64,000 nucleotides of DNA, taken from the IMG/VR virus record IMGVR_UViG_3300025869_000013, positions 1 through 64,000 of that record. One strand, given 5' to 3'. The DNA comes from a virus. The stretch's first letter is position 1; every line of letters begins with the position of its first letter. The translations under genes and the position numbers were made by a program. Of the stretch, positions 22,233-30,308 are shown piece by piece. Under the pieces are notes generated by a model. That model was not told where the DNA came from, made no database searches, and saw only the letters and a program-made list of their open reading frames with translations.

Positions 22233-24950
22233 TTATATTCTTCCGCTAATTCGTTTTTTTCTTGTACCAAAAGTACCTGCGCTACTATCGTAAACGTTGA
22301 CCACCACTTTAGATATTGAGTCTGCCGAGGTTTTATTTGTTGTAAAACCGTGCGCTTTACTTACTGAAACTCTTATTGGTTTCATAAAGGAATCTTCACT
22401 GGCTAAATCATTATCTCTAAGTATCAAACCATAGGTTAAAAAGTAATCTCTAGGTTGCGCTGGTATTGTTAGTGACTTGGTTTGATAAGCCCCAATACAT
22501 CCAGAGTCAAATTGTACTTGAGCGACCCAACCGTTAGTACCAGTATCAGAAGAAGGATCCGTAACCACAGTACTACTAGTATCAGCTTTGTACCTACCTT
22601 GTTGACCGTATGGCCCAAATTGCGCTTCTAATCTAGGGTAGTCTCCTGTGCCAATACTCGCCGCCGTGCCATCATACTCTGTTGTTACTTTAAAAGAGGC
22701 ATCAAGCTTCACTACCGTTCCAGCGTGTATAAATAAAGTATCCGTAACACCTGACCCATAGGTCTCATCGTCTTGCGTCCAAAATAATCTCCACTCATTT
22801 GATTTTTCTTTGAAAACCGCCGTCTCTCCTTGCACTATTATAGGGAACGCGTCTATACCAAATCTGTTGTTTATAATCCTAACCGTAGAACTGTTGTTAC
22901 TTTTAGTAGATTCAAACGTGTTGAAACTTGATCCATACTTTCTAAAAGCGTTGTTAGTATAATTTATACCATTTTGACCATCTCCGTAAATTTTTCTAGT
23001 TTGATCCCATAGGTTAGGTGTTAATCGACTATCCATTACAGTTATTAAACCAAGATCCGAGTCAAAGTAGAATATTTGTCTATACTTGTCCGCGAAAAGC
23101 CTTTTAAGAAAAGGGTTCCTAGTGGTACCCCCAAATCTGTAAGCATAGTTTTGAACTTGAGAATCCATATAGCCTACTCCAAAATCACATTGCGTATCAT
23201 TTTGCCTAAGAGTATTACCAACCTTTATACCATAATCTTCACTCATTCTAGCCGTGTAATACGCTATGAAGTTATTAAAAGCATACGTAGCTTCATTGCT
23301 AATGTTATGTGAGTTAGCAACCATTGAGATATGTCCAGAGCTTTTTACGGAATAGCCTGAGCTCCACCTATAATAACCTTGCCCAGTTCCAACTATTACG
23401 CAGTTTCTATCAACATGCCCATATGGGTGTCTAATGCATAGGCTAGGGTAACTATCTCCATCTCTCGTAGAATTCGAGCATAAAGAATAAGCTGTTACAG
23501 TGCATCCGTCAACATAGTTTTCCCCAGTCTGGCTTATGCCATAACTCGTGTGAACCGTTGCGTTTGTGTGGCTAGACCCAGTGATGGTTTCCGAGTATCT
23601 ACCATTATAACCAGCTATATTAACACCAGTTCTAAAATTTGTACTGTCGCCTGTGTTGTAACCTAGGTTTTTAAACCTAACATACTTAATTTTTACCCTC
23701 CTTGTGGGTGCGTTGCTAGAGGTGGGGCTAGTCCAATACTTAACATTAAAAAACACTCTAGCTGTGTCTTGATCTCCATCAGCTACTTCATCCCCATTTG
23801 CAGCGCAAGCCTTTATAACGATATCTCTAGTTATCCTTATAACATAGCAGCCTACCACCGAATCATAAACAATATCTCTATTTACGGTTATATCAGTACC
23901 ATTAATAGCACTTATGGTATACAAAAGATTATGCCTCCAATGGTTGGTTTCACTACCACTTGTGTAATTAACAACCGTGTCAGATCTAGATTCTAAAGCT
24001 ATTTCGTCACCTACGCTGAAGTCAGACGCGCTAGCCACACTTATAACTCTTTGTGCTTCCGATCCTGTTATAGCCGTAGTAGTTGTTGTAGCAGTTCTTC
24101 TAACATATGCATCAACATTGTGATACACATCTAGTCCAGTATCGTACACGGTAACCCCATCAACCGATCCAGTAACATTACTAGCTAAAGTTATAGTTCC
24201 ACCAGATATACCAGTAACTGCAAGAGCGTTTCTATTATTACCAGTACCAAAAACCAATTTATATCCAACTCTAAATTGTTTTGCCTCATTGATGTCAACC
24301 AGTATGGTTGCTCCACTGCTGCTAATTACGGTTGCTGTTGGGCCTGTAAACTTTCTTACGTATATTCTTTTATTGTCACTGTCTATGTCATGTACTCTAA
24401 AGCACTCGTCTGCGTTTCTAGTGTAATGTATCTCTCTCTCGTAAACAGAAATTAAATCCCCAGCTGCAAAATTTGTAATACTGTCAACAGTAAGATAAAC
24501 ATCCTCGTAATCGCCAGCCGCGCTTAGCTGTGTGACCAACGTAGGTTCGCCCCCTTGTATGTCGACTCCACACCACTTCCTTGCGTCAACCTGTATCCCA
24601 TGCTGAGCGTTGTTGTTTCCAGATATTTTAATTTCAGTACCTCCAACCATACTCAGTAAAGAACCTGAAGCCGCTGTTCCTTCCACAAACTCACCTGTAG
24701 CTGTAGCGTTATGACTAGTGTTTTTAACAGTCATCCTACCATTCAAGTGCATCTTACCACCATCAGCGAAGTGTAAGTTACCATCAATAGTTACATTGTC
24801 TGTTATAGCAGCTTGAATATCTGTACTTAGCGTAACCTTATGTCCGTGCGCAATTACAACAAGATCGTTGTTAGCTGGAACTGCTCCACCAACCCATGTA
24901 CCTGTAGCGTGCCAATCACCTGTCTGTGTGCTAGTTATCGTTGCCATCAA
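22233..24950 (-). CDS. Putative tailspike with N-terminal G8-like domain and beta-helix, 905 aa
   Basis: The N-terminus (TGDWHATGTWVGGAVPANND, AHGHKVTLSTDI, GNLHFADGGKMHLNG) fits the G8 / beta-helix entry pattern seen in polysaccharide-binding secreted proteins. Residues ~400-650 have histidine- and asparagine-rich turns typical of right-handed beta-helices (pectate-lyase-like spikes). The C-terminal ~100 residues (IPAQPRDYFLTYGLILRDND ... RVSVSKAHGFTT) look like a capping sandwich. A depolymerase or glycan-binding spike is likely; no catalytic residues could be assigned. Confidence 0.65.
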   Translation of the reverse strand: MMATITSTQTGDWHATGTWVGGAVPANNDLVVIAHGHKVTLSTDIQAAITDNVTIDGNLHFADGGKMHLNGRMTVKNTSHNATATGEFVEGTAASGSLLSMVGGTEIKISGNNNAQHGIQVDARKWCGVDIQGGEPTLVTQLSAAGDYEDVYLTVDSITNFAAGDLISVYEREIHYTRNADECFRVHDIDSDNKRIYVRKFTGPTATVISSSGATILVDINEAKQFRVGYKLVFGTGNNRNALAVTGISGGTITLASNVTGSVDGVTVYDTGLDVYHNVDAYVRRTATTTTTAITGSEAQRVISVASASDFSVGDEIALESRSDTVVNYTSGSETNHWRHNLLYTISAINGTDITVNRDIVYDSVVGCYVIRITRDIVIKACAANGDEVADGDQDTARVFFNVKYWTSPTSSNAPTRRVKIKYVRFKNLGYNTGDSTNFRTGVNIAGYNGRYSETITGSSHTNATVHTSYGISQTGENYVDGCTVTAYSLCSNSTRDGDSYPSLCIRHPYGHVDRNCVIVGTGQGYYRWSSGYSVKSSGHISMVANSHNISNEATYAFNNFIAYYTARMSEDYGIKVGNTLRQNDTQCDFGVGYMDSQVQNYAYRFGGTTRNPFLKRLFADKYRQIFYFDSDLGLITVMDSRLTPNLWDQTRKIYGDGQNGINYTNNAFRKYGSSFNTFESTKSNNSSTVRIINNRFGIDAFPIIVQGETAVFKEKSNEWRLFWTQDDETYGSGVTDTLFIHAGTVVKLDASFKVTTEYDGTAASIGTGDYPRLEAQFGPYGQQGRYKADTSSTVVTDPSSDTGTNGWVAQVQFDSGCIGAYQTKSLTIPAQPRDYFLTYGLILRDNDLASEDSFMKPIRVSVSKAHGFTTNKTSADSISKVVVNVYDSSAGTFGTRKKRISGRI

Positions 24951-25119
24951 ATTCTATTTCTTCAAATTGAGTCTGGTAAGCTGATACGTTTAAAGGTATT
25001 TCAAACTGAAGCTGATCATCAGTATCTACTAATTGAGCGATAGTCGCCTCCATAGTCGACTCATCGTCAGTTATAACCAACTGTCTAGTAGATTTATCGT
25101 AGTTAATTTTTATTATCAT
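24931..25119 (-). CDS. Hypothetical small acidic protein, 62 aa
   Basis: Beta-strand-rich acidic protein (MIIKINYDKSTRQLVITDDE ... FEEIEFDGNDN) overlapping the spike gene by 20 bases. May be a small tail connector or chaperone for the spike, judging only by position. No family recognised. Confidence 0.5.
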   Translation of the reverse strand: MIIKINYDKSTRQLVITDDESTMEATIAQLVDTDDQLQFEIPLNVSAYQTQFEEIEFDGNDN

Positions 25120-25139
25120 TATATTAAATTAAATTGCTA

Positions 25140-26510
25140 TTAAGTGTATGCTACTGTTGGAGCTACTGTTGCACCTTTAACGCTTGTTATTAAGCAGTTT
25201 ATATCATTAGGAGGAGCGGTGGCCCCAAATTGTATACTTATAACGGACGTGCTCGCTGTCGATAGGTTATCCGTGGTTCTATATACGTCGGCATAAACCG
25301 TTCGCTCAGTAACGATGTCATACATTTCAACTATCACATCAGCTGTATCTAGGTTGTGGGTAATAGTAACGATGTGATCATCTGTCAAAGACGAAACATC
25401 TATAACACCTATAACTGATTTAGCGGCTAAGGTGTCAGGTGTGACAACCTTGGCGGTTTCTTCACCAGTCTGAATGTCACCAGCAGAAGCGTAAGCAACT
25501 CCAAGAGCTGTTCTTGCGTCAGAAGCACTAGAAGATCCAGTACCACCGTTTGCTACAGATAAATCTGCGCCATCCCAATGGGCGTTGTTCACCTTAACGT
25601 CTGTAGGTAGAGTACCTCCAGCTATTTTTCCTACGGCAATAGCACCATCAGGTATTGTAAGCGAAGCAGCTTCTAATCCATCAACTTTTAAGTCTTCGTA
25701 GTTAGAACCAAGTTTCATCTCAAACTTAGGTCCAGTTGTGCTATAAGTAAAAGTCGCATCACTACCGTTACCACCTTCTAAAGTAATACCAGCGCCATTT
25801 ATAACAGCATTAGTAGAATTCCCACTTGAAAGTATTATGTTGTTGTCTTCAACCGTAAGATCAGCTGTGTTTAAAGTTGTTGTTGTGCCTGACACAATTA
25901 AGTCACCAGTTACAGTTAAATCGTTACCTATAGTAACAACATCATCTGCATCACCAATTGTAACAGCGTTAGAACCAAAACCACCAGCTAAAGCTGTTTT
26001 TAAGTTTGCTACAGATACGTCATCATTTACATTTGTAATAGCACCTGTTGCCGCTCCTAAATACCCCCATTGTGTTGCGGATATTGTAGTTGATCCAATG
26101 TTCTCTAGTTGAGCGCCTTCAACAGCTGTTAAGTTGGATATTTCAGTAACTTGAGATGCGGCTATTGTTTTATTTGTTAATGTTTGTGAACCAGATAATG
26201 TAGCAACTGTAGCGTCAATTGCTATATCATTAGCGTTAGCCGTTATACCAGTACCACCAACAACGTTTAGGGTTAAAGCGCCTGATGTTCCACCACCAGT
26301 CATACCATCACCGGCTGTTACCGCTGTTATATCACCCGCACCAGTATTTATAGCTACCCACTCGTTACTATTCTTAAGATATACCAGCTCATCCGTAGAG
26401 TTATAGTATATCTGGCCTTCAACACCAGTGGGCTCATTTGCTAGTTTGTGTACAACTACGTTTTGTAATTGATTTGTTGATAAATCAATATTGCTTAAAA
26501 ATTTAGCCAT
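25140..26510 (-). CDS. Tail fibre protein, 456 aa
   Basis: The N-terminus MAKFLSNIDLSTNQLQNVVVHKLAN is a phage fibre attachment segment, close to that of the 1312-residue fibre. It continues with VEGQIYYNSTDELVYLKNSNEW and repeats built on glycine/threonine/asparagine (TAVTAGDGMTGGG, LTVTGDLIVSGTTTTLNTADL). The C-terminus (SSLTDDHIVTITHNLDTADV ... TSVISIQFGATAP) is a common fibre tip. Trimeric receptor-binding fibre by analogy. Confidence 0.8.
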   Translation of the reverse strand: MAKFLSNIDLSTNQLQNVVVHKLANEPTGVEGQIYYNSTDELVYLKNSNEWVAINTGAGDITAVTAGDGMTGGGTSGALTLNVVGGTGITANANDIAIDATVATLSGSQTLTNKTIAASQVTEISNLTAVEGAQLENIGSTTISATQWGYLGAATGAITNVNDDVSVANLKTALAGGFGSNAVTIGDADDVVTIGNDLTVTGDLIVSGTTTTLNTADLTVEDNNIILSSGNSTNAVINGAGITLEGGNGSDATFTYSTTGPKFEMKLGSNYEDLKVDGLEAASLTIPDGAIAVGKIAGGTLPTDVKVNNAHWDGADLSVANGGTGSSSASDARTALGVAYASAGDIQTGEETAKVVTPDTLAAKSVIGVIDVSSLTDDHIVTITHNLDTADVIVEMYDIVTERTVYADVYRTTDNLSTASTSVISIQFGATAPPNDINCLITSVKGATVAPTVAYT

Positions 26511-26516
26511 TGTGTT

Positions 26517-26873
26517 TTAGTTTAAATATGCTTTCCCATCTACCGCTATAGCGCTGCTGTTTGAGAAAAAAGTTATTGTTAGTTGGTTTATTGAGTTATA
26601 CACCACCTCCCCTCTTACTACAGACCCTCCAGTATCTACAACGGTGACAGAAGGGTATGAGTTTAAACTGTGAGTTATAACCCACGTGTCGGCGGCATTA
26701 GCCTTAGTGTATGTAAAAGTACGGTTAGTCCATGTAACCACGCTTCCAGTTGTAGTAAGCACTTGGCCCACAGTCCCAGCCGCCCCAGTAGAGTCAATGA
26801 TCTTTTTATCGACAGAGACATCCTCTCTTAAAAGAGTTTTTACGTCATGCACATGAGCTCCAACCCACTTCAT
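26517..26873 (-). CDS. Short tail-fibre tip-like protein, 118 aa
   Basis: The last ~75 residues (WVITHSLNSYPSVTVVDTGG, NQLTITFFSNSSAIAVDGKAYLN) are the same type of tip module as at the end of the 456-residue fibre. The N-terminus (VDKKIIDSTGAAGTVGQVLTTTGSVVTW) is a fibre-shaft-like segment. Likely an independent short fibre or tip adaptor. Its ATG touches the stop of the T9SS cargo gene. Confidence 0.7.
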   Translation of the reverse strand: MKWVGAHVHDVKTLLREDVSVDKKIIDSTGAAGTVGQVLTTTGSVVTWTNRTFTYTKANAADTWVITHSLNSYPSVTVVDTGGSVVRGEVVYNSINQLTITFFSNSSAIAVDGKAYLN

Positions 26874-29014
26874 TATTTAATGATCTTTTTAGTGATTACG
26901 CGGTTGTTGTACATTATACGTATTGTATATATCCCTGAGGTCCATAGGGACGCGTTTAAGACATTTGTATTTATTTCTGATATGATAAGACGTCCTGTAG
27001 AATCGAACACGTCTAGATCAACGTTTTTGTTTATATTTAACACGTCTCCAACTGGATTAGGATAGACTACTAAATCATCTCCAGATAGTATAGCTTCAAT
27101 ACCTGTAGCAGAGCAGTAGTCAAAAGTCTCTTGACATGTATTATCCCACTCCTCTTCACAGCAATATGGATCAGCTTGAATAACCCAAGCAAAACACATA
27201 TCGTTGAGCCAATAACCATCGCCATATGGCTCACCTAAACCAGTGACACATCCTACCGCCTCATACAGACAGACTTCCGGATCAGGCATATTAACCGCCG
27301 TATCATAGTTGTAAGCTTCGGGGTCCGCGCATCCTTCCAAGACTTCAATACAAGAACCGTTGTCAGAGTTAGCCAACGGATCGTAATTAAAGGCATTACT
27401 ATCAGTACAACCATAAGCGTAAGGAATACAACCACCGTTTTCTGTGTTAGCTTCTGAATCATAGTTATATTGTGTTGGGTCCATACAGCCAAATATAAAC
27501 GGTTCGCAATCACCTACATCAGTTGCTAGAACATTATAATTAAATGCTGTTGGATCCACGCATCCAACTACTTCGAGTTCGTCACAAACACCATCATTGT
27601 CTATATCATTATTACAAGCATTATCACAATCATAATACTGCACGGAGAAAAAACAACCTTCGTCTACATTAGCTTCATTATTGTAATTACAAGCTAAATT
27701 ATCCGTACAACCTACAACGGGTAATACGCAGTAGTCAGAACAAACAGGTGTACCATTATATATGTAAGGAAACTTTTTCAACGGATCAGTCCAAGGATTA
27801 GTACCGCTTTCTAACACTACTCCATTAGGACCTTCAACTCTAAACCCACACTGAGCCGCTGTTGTTTCAGCGTTGCCACCCGTAAAAAAGTAAACACTTA
27901 TGTCTTCATTAGAGTTTAAGGTTAAGTTAAACTCCTCTTCATATCCATCATTAGGACCCATTTGATACGGGCCGTATAGATTGCTACCTTGTTTTAAACC
28001 TAACCAACTTCCAAACCAACCGTCTGCTCCTCCGTCTGTGATCACAAGTGAGTAATCACACGATGCTTCAGTTTCTATAGTATTAGCAGTGGGGTTGTAG
28101 TTCAATGCTTCTTCTTGTGTACACCCTAAAACAACCTCAGTTAAGCAACTATTGTCATCTATTAAAGCTTCTGGATTATACTCTATGTAATTTGAATCTG
28201 TACAGCCTTGAGGTATTATAGGTATGCAAGGTGGGACTATATATGGTCCTGAAGATGCTGTGTCAAATAGCTCAACGCCACCTATAAAAAGTATGTCTTC
28301 ACCGCACAAAGTTCTAACATCGAAGTAACCATCTACCCCTCCCCAACAAGTACCGCATAATCCGTCCCCGTAAGAGTCGTATACGCTAGCCACTAAAGTA
28401 TCACCTACTCCAACGCATACGTATGTTGGTGAAGTAACCCCTGTCGTAGTGTAACCCTCACCCGAAGCCACAACTTCTCCATTAGCTGTTATATCCCAGC
28501 TTGTTTCAGACGGGTAGCTATCAGGTGTAATTAAAGCTATAATATTTGTTTGGCCAGGTCCGCAAGGCATAGGCGGAAACACACACGGTGCTTGATCATT
28601 AGCCCATGGATTGAAGTTTAAAGCACCTACGTCCATACACCCAGTTATAGGTGGCTCGCAATACGGAACTTCAAAAAATGTTGTGGTTGAAGGACCTGCA
28701 AACTCATAATCGTATATTTCTAACCCACAAGAGTTAGTTAAAGAATACCAGCCGTTTCCAAAATCACAACATATACCATCTCCAAAAGAGTCGTATATAA
28801 CAAAGTTATAATCTCCTGAGTCAAGAGGTACTACAACTTCTTGTAAAGAGTTACTAACGTACGGAGGGCTAACCGCTACAATTTCCGCGTCTTCGTATAT
28901 CTCCCAAGAAGTCTCTCCTCCGTAGTCATCTGTCTGTACAGACACTTTCACCCAACTATCTTGGCTAAAAATTGTTAACGGTAATAAGAATAATGCTAGT
29001 AAAAAACTTCTCAT
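26873..29014 (-). CDS. Secreted repeat protein with type IX secretion (Por) C-terminal sorting domain
   Basis: 713 residues. A signal peptide (MRSFLLALFLLPLTIFS, likely cut before QDS) is followed by modules DSFGDGICCDFGNGW and DSYGDGLCGTCWGG, and about eight cysteine repeats of the form GC-x-D-x-x-A-x-NY-N ... G-x-C. It has a DIDNDGVCDE calcium-type loop and a WDNTC cysteine motif. The last ~65 residues, from VVYPNPVGDVLNI to RVITKKIIK, are the T9SS type A sorting domain. Expected route: Sec export, then the host's T9SS to the cell surface. No phage structural motif. It lies between a thioredoxin-fold gene and a fibre tip gene. Confidence 0.9.
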   Translation of the reverse strand: MRSFLLALFLLPLTIFSQDSWVKVSVQTDDYGGETSWEIYEDAEIVAVSPPYVSNSLQEVVVPLDSGDYNFVIYDSFGDGICCDFGNGWYSLTNSCGLEIYDYEFAGPSTTTFFEVPYCEPPITGCMDVGALNFNPWANDQAPCVFPPMPCGPGQTNIIALITPDSYPSETSWDITANGEVVASGEGYTTTGVTSPTYVCVGVGDTLVASVYDSYGDGLCGTCWGGVDGYFDVRTLCGEDILFIGGVELFDTASSGPYIVPPCIPIIPQGCTDSNYIEYNPEALIDDNSCLTEVVLGCTQEEALNYNPTANTIETEASCDYSLVITDGGADGWFGSWLGLKQGSNLYGPYQMGPNDGYEEEFNLTLNSNEDISVYFFTGGNAETTAAQCGFRVEGPNGVVLESGTNPWTDPLKKFPYIYNGTPVCSDYCVLPVVGCTDNLACNYNNEANVDEGCFFSVQYYDCDNACNNDIDNDGVCDELEVVGCVDPTAFNYNVLATDVGDCEPFIFGCMDPTQYNYDSEANTENGGCIPYAYGCTDSNAFNYDPLANSDNGSCIEVLEGCADPEAYNYDTAVNMPDPEVCLYEAVGCVTGLGEPYGDGYWLNDMCFAWVIQADPYCCEEEWDNTCQETFDYCSATGIEAILSGDDLVVYPNPVGDVLNINKNVDLDVFDSTGRLIISEINTNVLNASLWTSGIYTIRIMYNNRVITKKIIK

Positions 29015-29015
29015 G

Positions 29016-29384
29016 TTAAAAATCGCTATAAATTACTTCATCAATAACTGATTGAACTTGCTTTCTAGTGGCTTCCAGCTGCATCATAATGTTAGCTTGA
29101 AACCTCTCTACTTCTTTCCCGTTGAAAACTATAATAGTAGGTACAACTACTATACCGTAATCAGATTGATAAGTACCTTCATCTATGCTAACGTTCATTA
29201 CATCGCAGTCTGTTAACTCTTCAAGGTAATCTACATTATTGCTCGTGTTCCAACTAGCATTAAACTGTACAACGCAAATATCACTACCGCATAGGTTTTG
29301 TCCAAAAGCACTGCCGCTTAACAATGCCCCTAGCATAATTAAAGCATACACCACTACTGTTCTAAAATTCATTGAATTCTCCAT
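29016..29384 (-). CDS. Exported thioredoxin-fold protein lacking the CxxC motif
   Basis: A signal peptide (VVVYALIMLGALLSGSAFG, likely cut before QNL) is followed by a thioredoxin-like body: CVVQFNASWNTSNNVDYLEEL, DVMNVSIDEGTYQSDYGIVVVPTIIVFNGKEVERF. The cis-Pro block VVPT and the following GKEVERF strand are typical. Where CxxC should be, it has WNTSNN, so it is not a normal oxidoreductase; a C-G-S-D-I-C pair near the new N-terminus could form a disulfide. It may be a chaperone or partner of the cysteine-rich cargo downstream. M5 is an alternative start. Confidence 0.75.
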   Translation of the reverse strand: MENSMNFRTVVVYALIMLGALLSGSAFGQNLCGSDICVVQFNASWNTSNNVDYLEELTDCDVMNVSIDEGTYQSDYGIVVVPTIIVFNGKEVERFQANIMMQLEATRKQVQSVIDEVIYSDF

Positions 29385-29390
29385 TATATT

Positions 29391-29675
29391 TTACTTTAAT
29401 TCATCAATCTTTCTCTCTATATTATCTAGATCCTTTTTTATTTCCTTAACATCCTCTTGAGTACTCATGATAGTCTGACGCACTAACTTGTCTTTCATAT
29501 CAAACTCCATGCGCGATATCTCTGGTGGCTGAGGCTCAGGTAGTTCCTTAGCTAAAGCTATGTCAGCTTGTAACGTAAAATACATACCTATTAAAGCAGC
29601 TAAACCTGCACCCGCTATTCCGATTGTTTTGAGGTCTAGTGTTACTTTAGTATCCTCACCTATTTGTTTTGCCAT
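29391..29675 (-). CDS. Membrane-anchored coiled-coil protein, 94 aa
   Basis: One hydrophobic segment at about residues 16-34 (TIGIAGAGLAALIGMYFTL), then a proline-rich neck (ELPEPQPPEI) and a long charged coiled coil (EDVKEIKKDLDNIERKIDEL). A short cytoplasmic start and large periplasmic helix would suit a spanin-like or holin-associated protein, but no lipobox or partner is visible. Lysis role possible, not shown. Confidence 0.6.
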   Translation of the reverse strand: MAKQIGEDTKVTLDLKTIGIAGAGLAALIGMYFTLQADIALAKELPEPQPPEISRMEFDMKDKLVRQTIMSTQEDVKEIKKDLDNIERKIDELK

Positions 29676-29686
29676 TTTATTTTAAC

Positions 29687-29920
29687 TTACATTTTTACAC
29701 AGTTGTCCACTGTCTTACCACCTTTCTTTTTTGTTCCTTGTAACTTGTAACCTTCCCAGCAAGCTTTACCATCTAGTCCTTTTTTCTTTTTCATAGGGCT
29801 ATCTTCCATCTCATCGATGTGCTTGTTTATTGTTTTAGCTTGTTTACCGTGAGCAACAACCGCTGAGTTAAGTTGTTTCACAACCTCTTTGAGGTTTTTG
29901 TATTTCATTTTAAATGCCAT
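29687..29920 (-). CDS. Hypothetical basic protein, 77 aa
   Basis: Helical N-terminus (YKNLKEVVKQLNSAVVAHGKQAKTINKHIDEM) and a lysine-rich C-terminal part with two cysteines (GKACWEGYKLQGTKKKGGKTVDNC). It resembles small, basic, late-expressed proteins of marine phages in style. Function unknown. Confidence 0.55.
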   Translation of the reverse strand: MAFKMKYKNLKEVVKQLNSAVVAHGKQAKTINKHIDEMEDSPMKKKKGLDGKACWEGYKLQGTKKKGGKTVDNCVKM

Positions 29921-29930
29921 GGCTATTTAT

Positions 29931-30305
29931 TTAACAGTTCCACCTACGTCTAGCGGCTAAACCTCTTTTACCTTTCCAACCTTTTGATCTTGCGCAAAAT
30001 GATTTTCTACGTTTTGCTTTCTTGCTATTAGGATCTAATTTTGAAGGCGCGGTAGTTACAGCTGTTTGTAACTCACTACCTGGATTATTTCTTTTGTATT
30101 CATCAACACCTTTCTGAGTCATACCACCACCAGCTGCACCACCTGTTCCAGTTGGGTTAGCTTTGTTAAAATTTTTACCCGGACCTATAGTTCTGCGTGG
30201 GTCAGCTTTTTTCAGCGGCGAATTAAATCCCTTGCCTATGCCTTCAGCTCTACGTCTACCACATGATGTTACTGGAAAAGGGTTATTTTTTTGAGTATAA
30301 GCCAT
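29931..30305 (-). CDS. Hypothetical very basic protein, 124 aa
   Basis: Glycine-, lysine- and arginine-rich with little order predicted. The end NSKKAKRRKSFCARSKGWKGKRG is similar to an RKSFCAR-type motif I recall from small virion-associated proteins of marine phages. It may be packaged with DNA. Located between the exported proteins, but has no signal peptide itself. Confidence 0.55.
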   Translation of the reverse strand: MAYTQKNNPFPVTSCGRRRAEGIGKGFNSPLKKADPRRTIGPGKNFNKANPTGTGGAAGGGMTQKGVDEYKRNNPGSELQTAVTTAPSKLDPNSKKAKRRKSFCARSKGWKGKRGLAARRRWNC

Positions 30306-30308
30306 ATC

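Noticed and set aside
18293-24950. Possible diversity-generating retroelement acting on the fibre genes
   Set aside because: No reverse transcriptase gene and no template/variable repeat pair were seen in the window.
27250-28650. Regular repeats that might be read as a CRISPR array
   Set aside because: The regularity is at the protein level (GC-x-D ... NY-N ... C modules) with varied DNA and no identical direct repeats or spacers.
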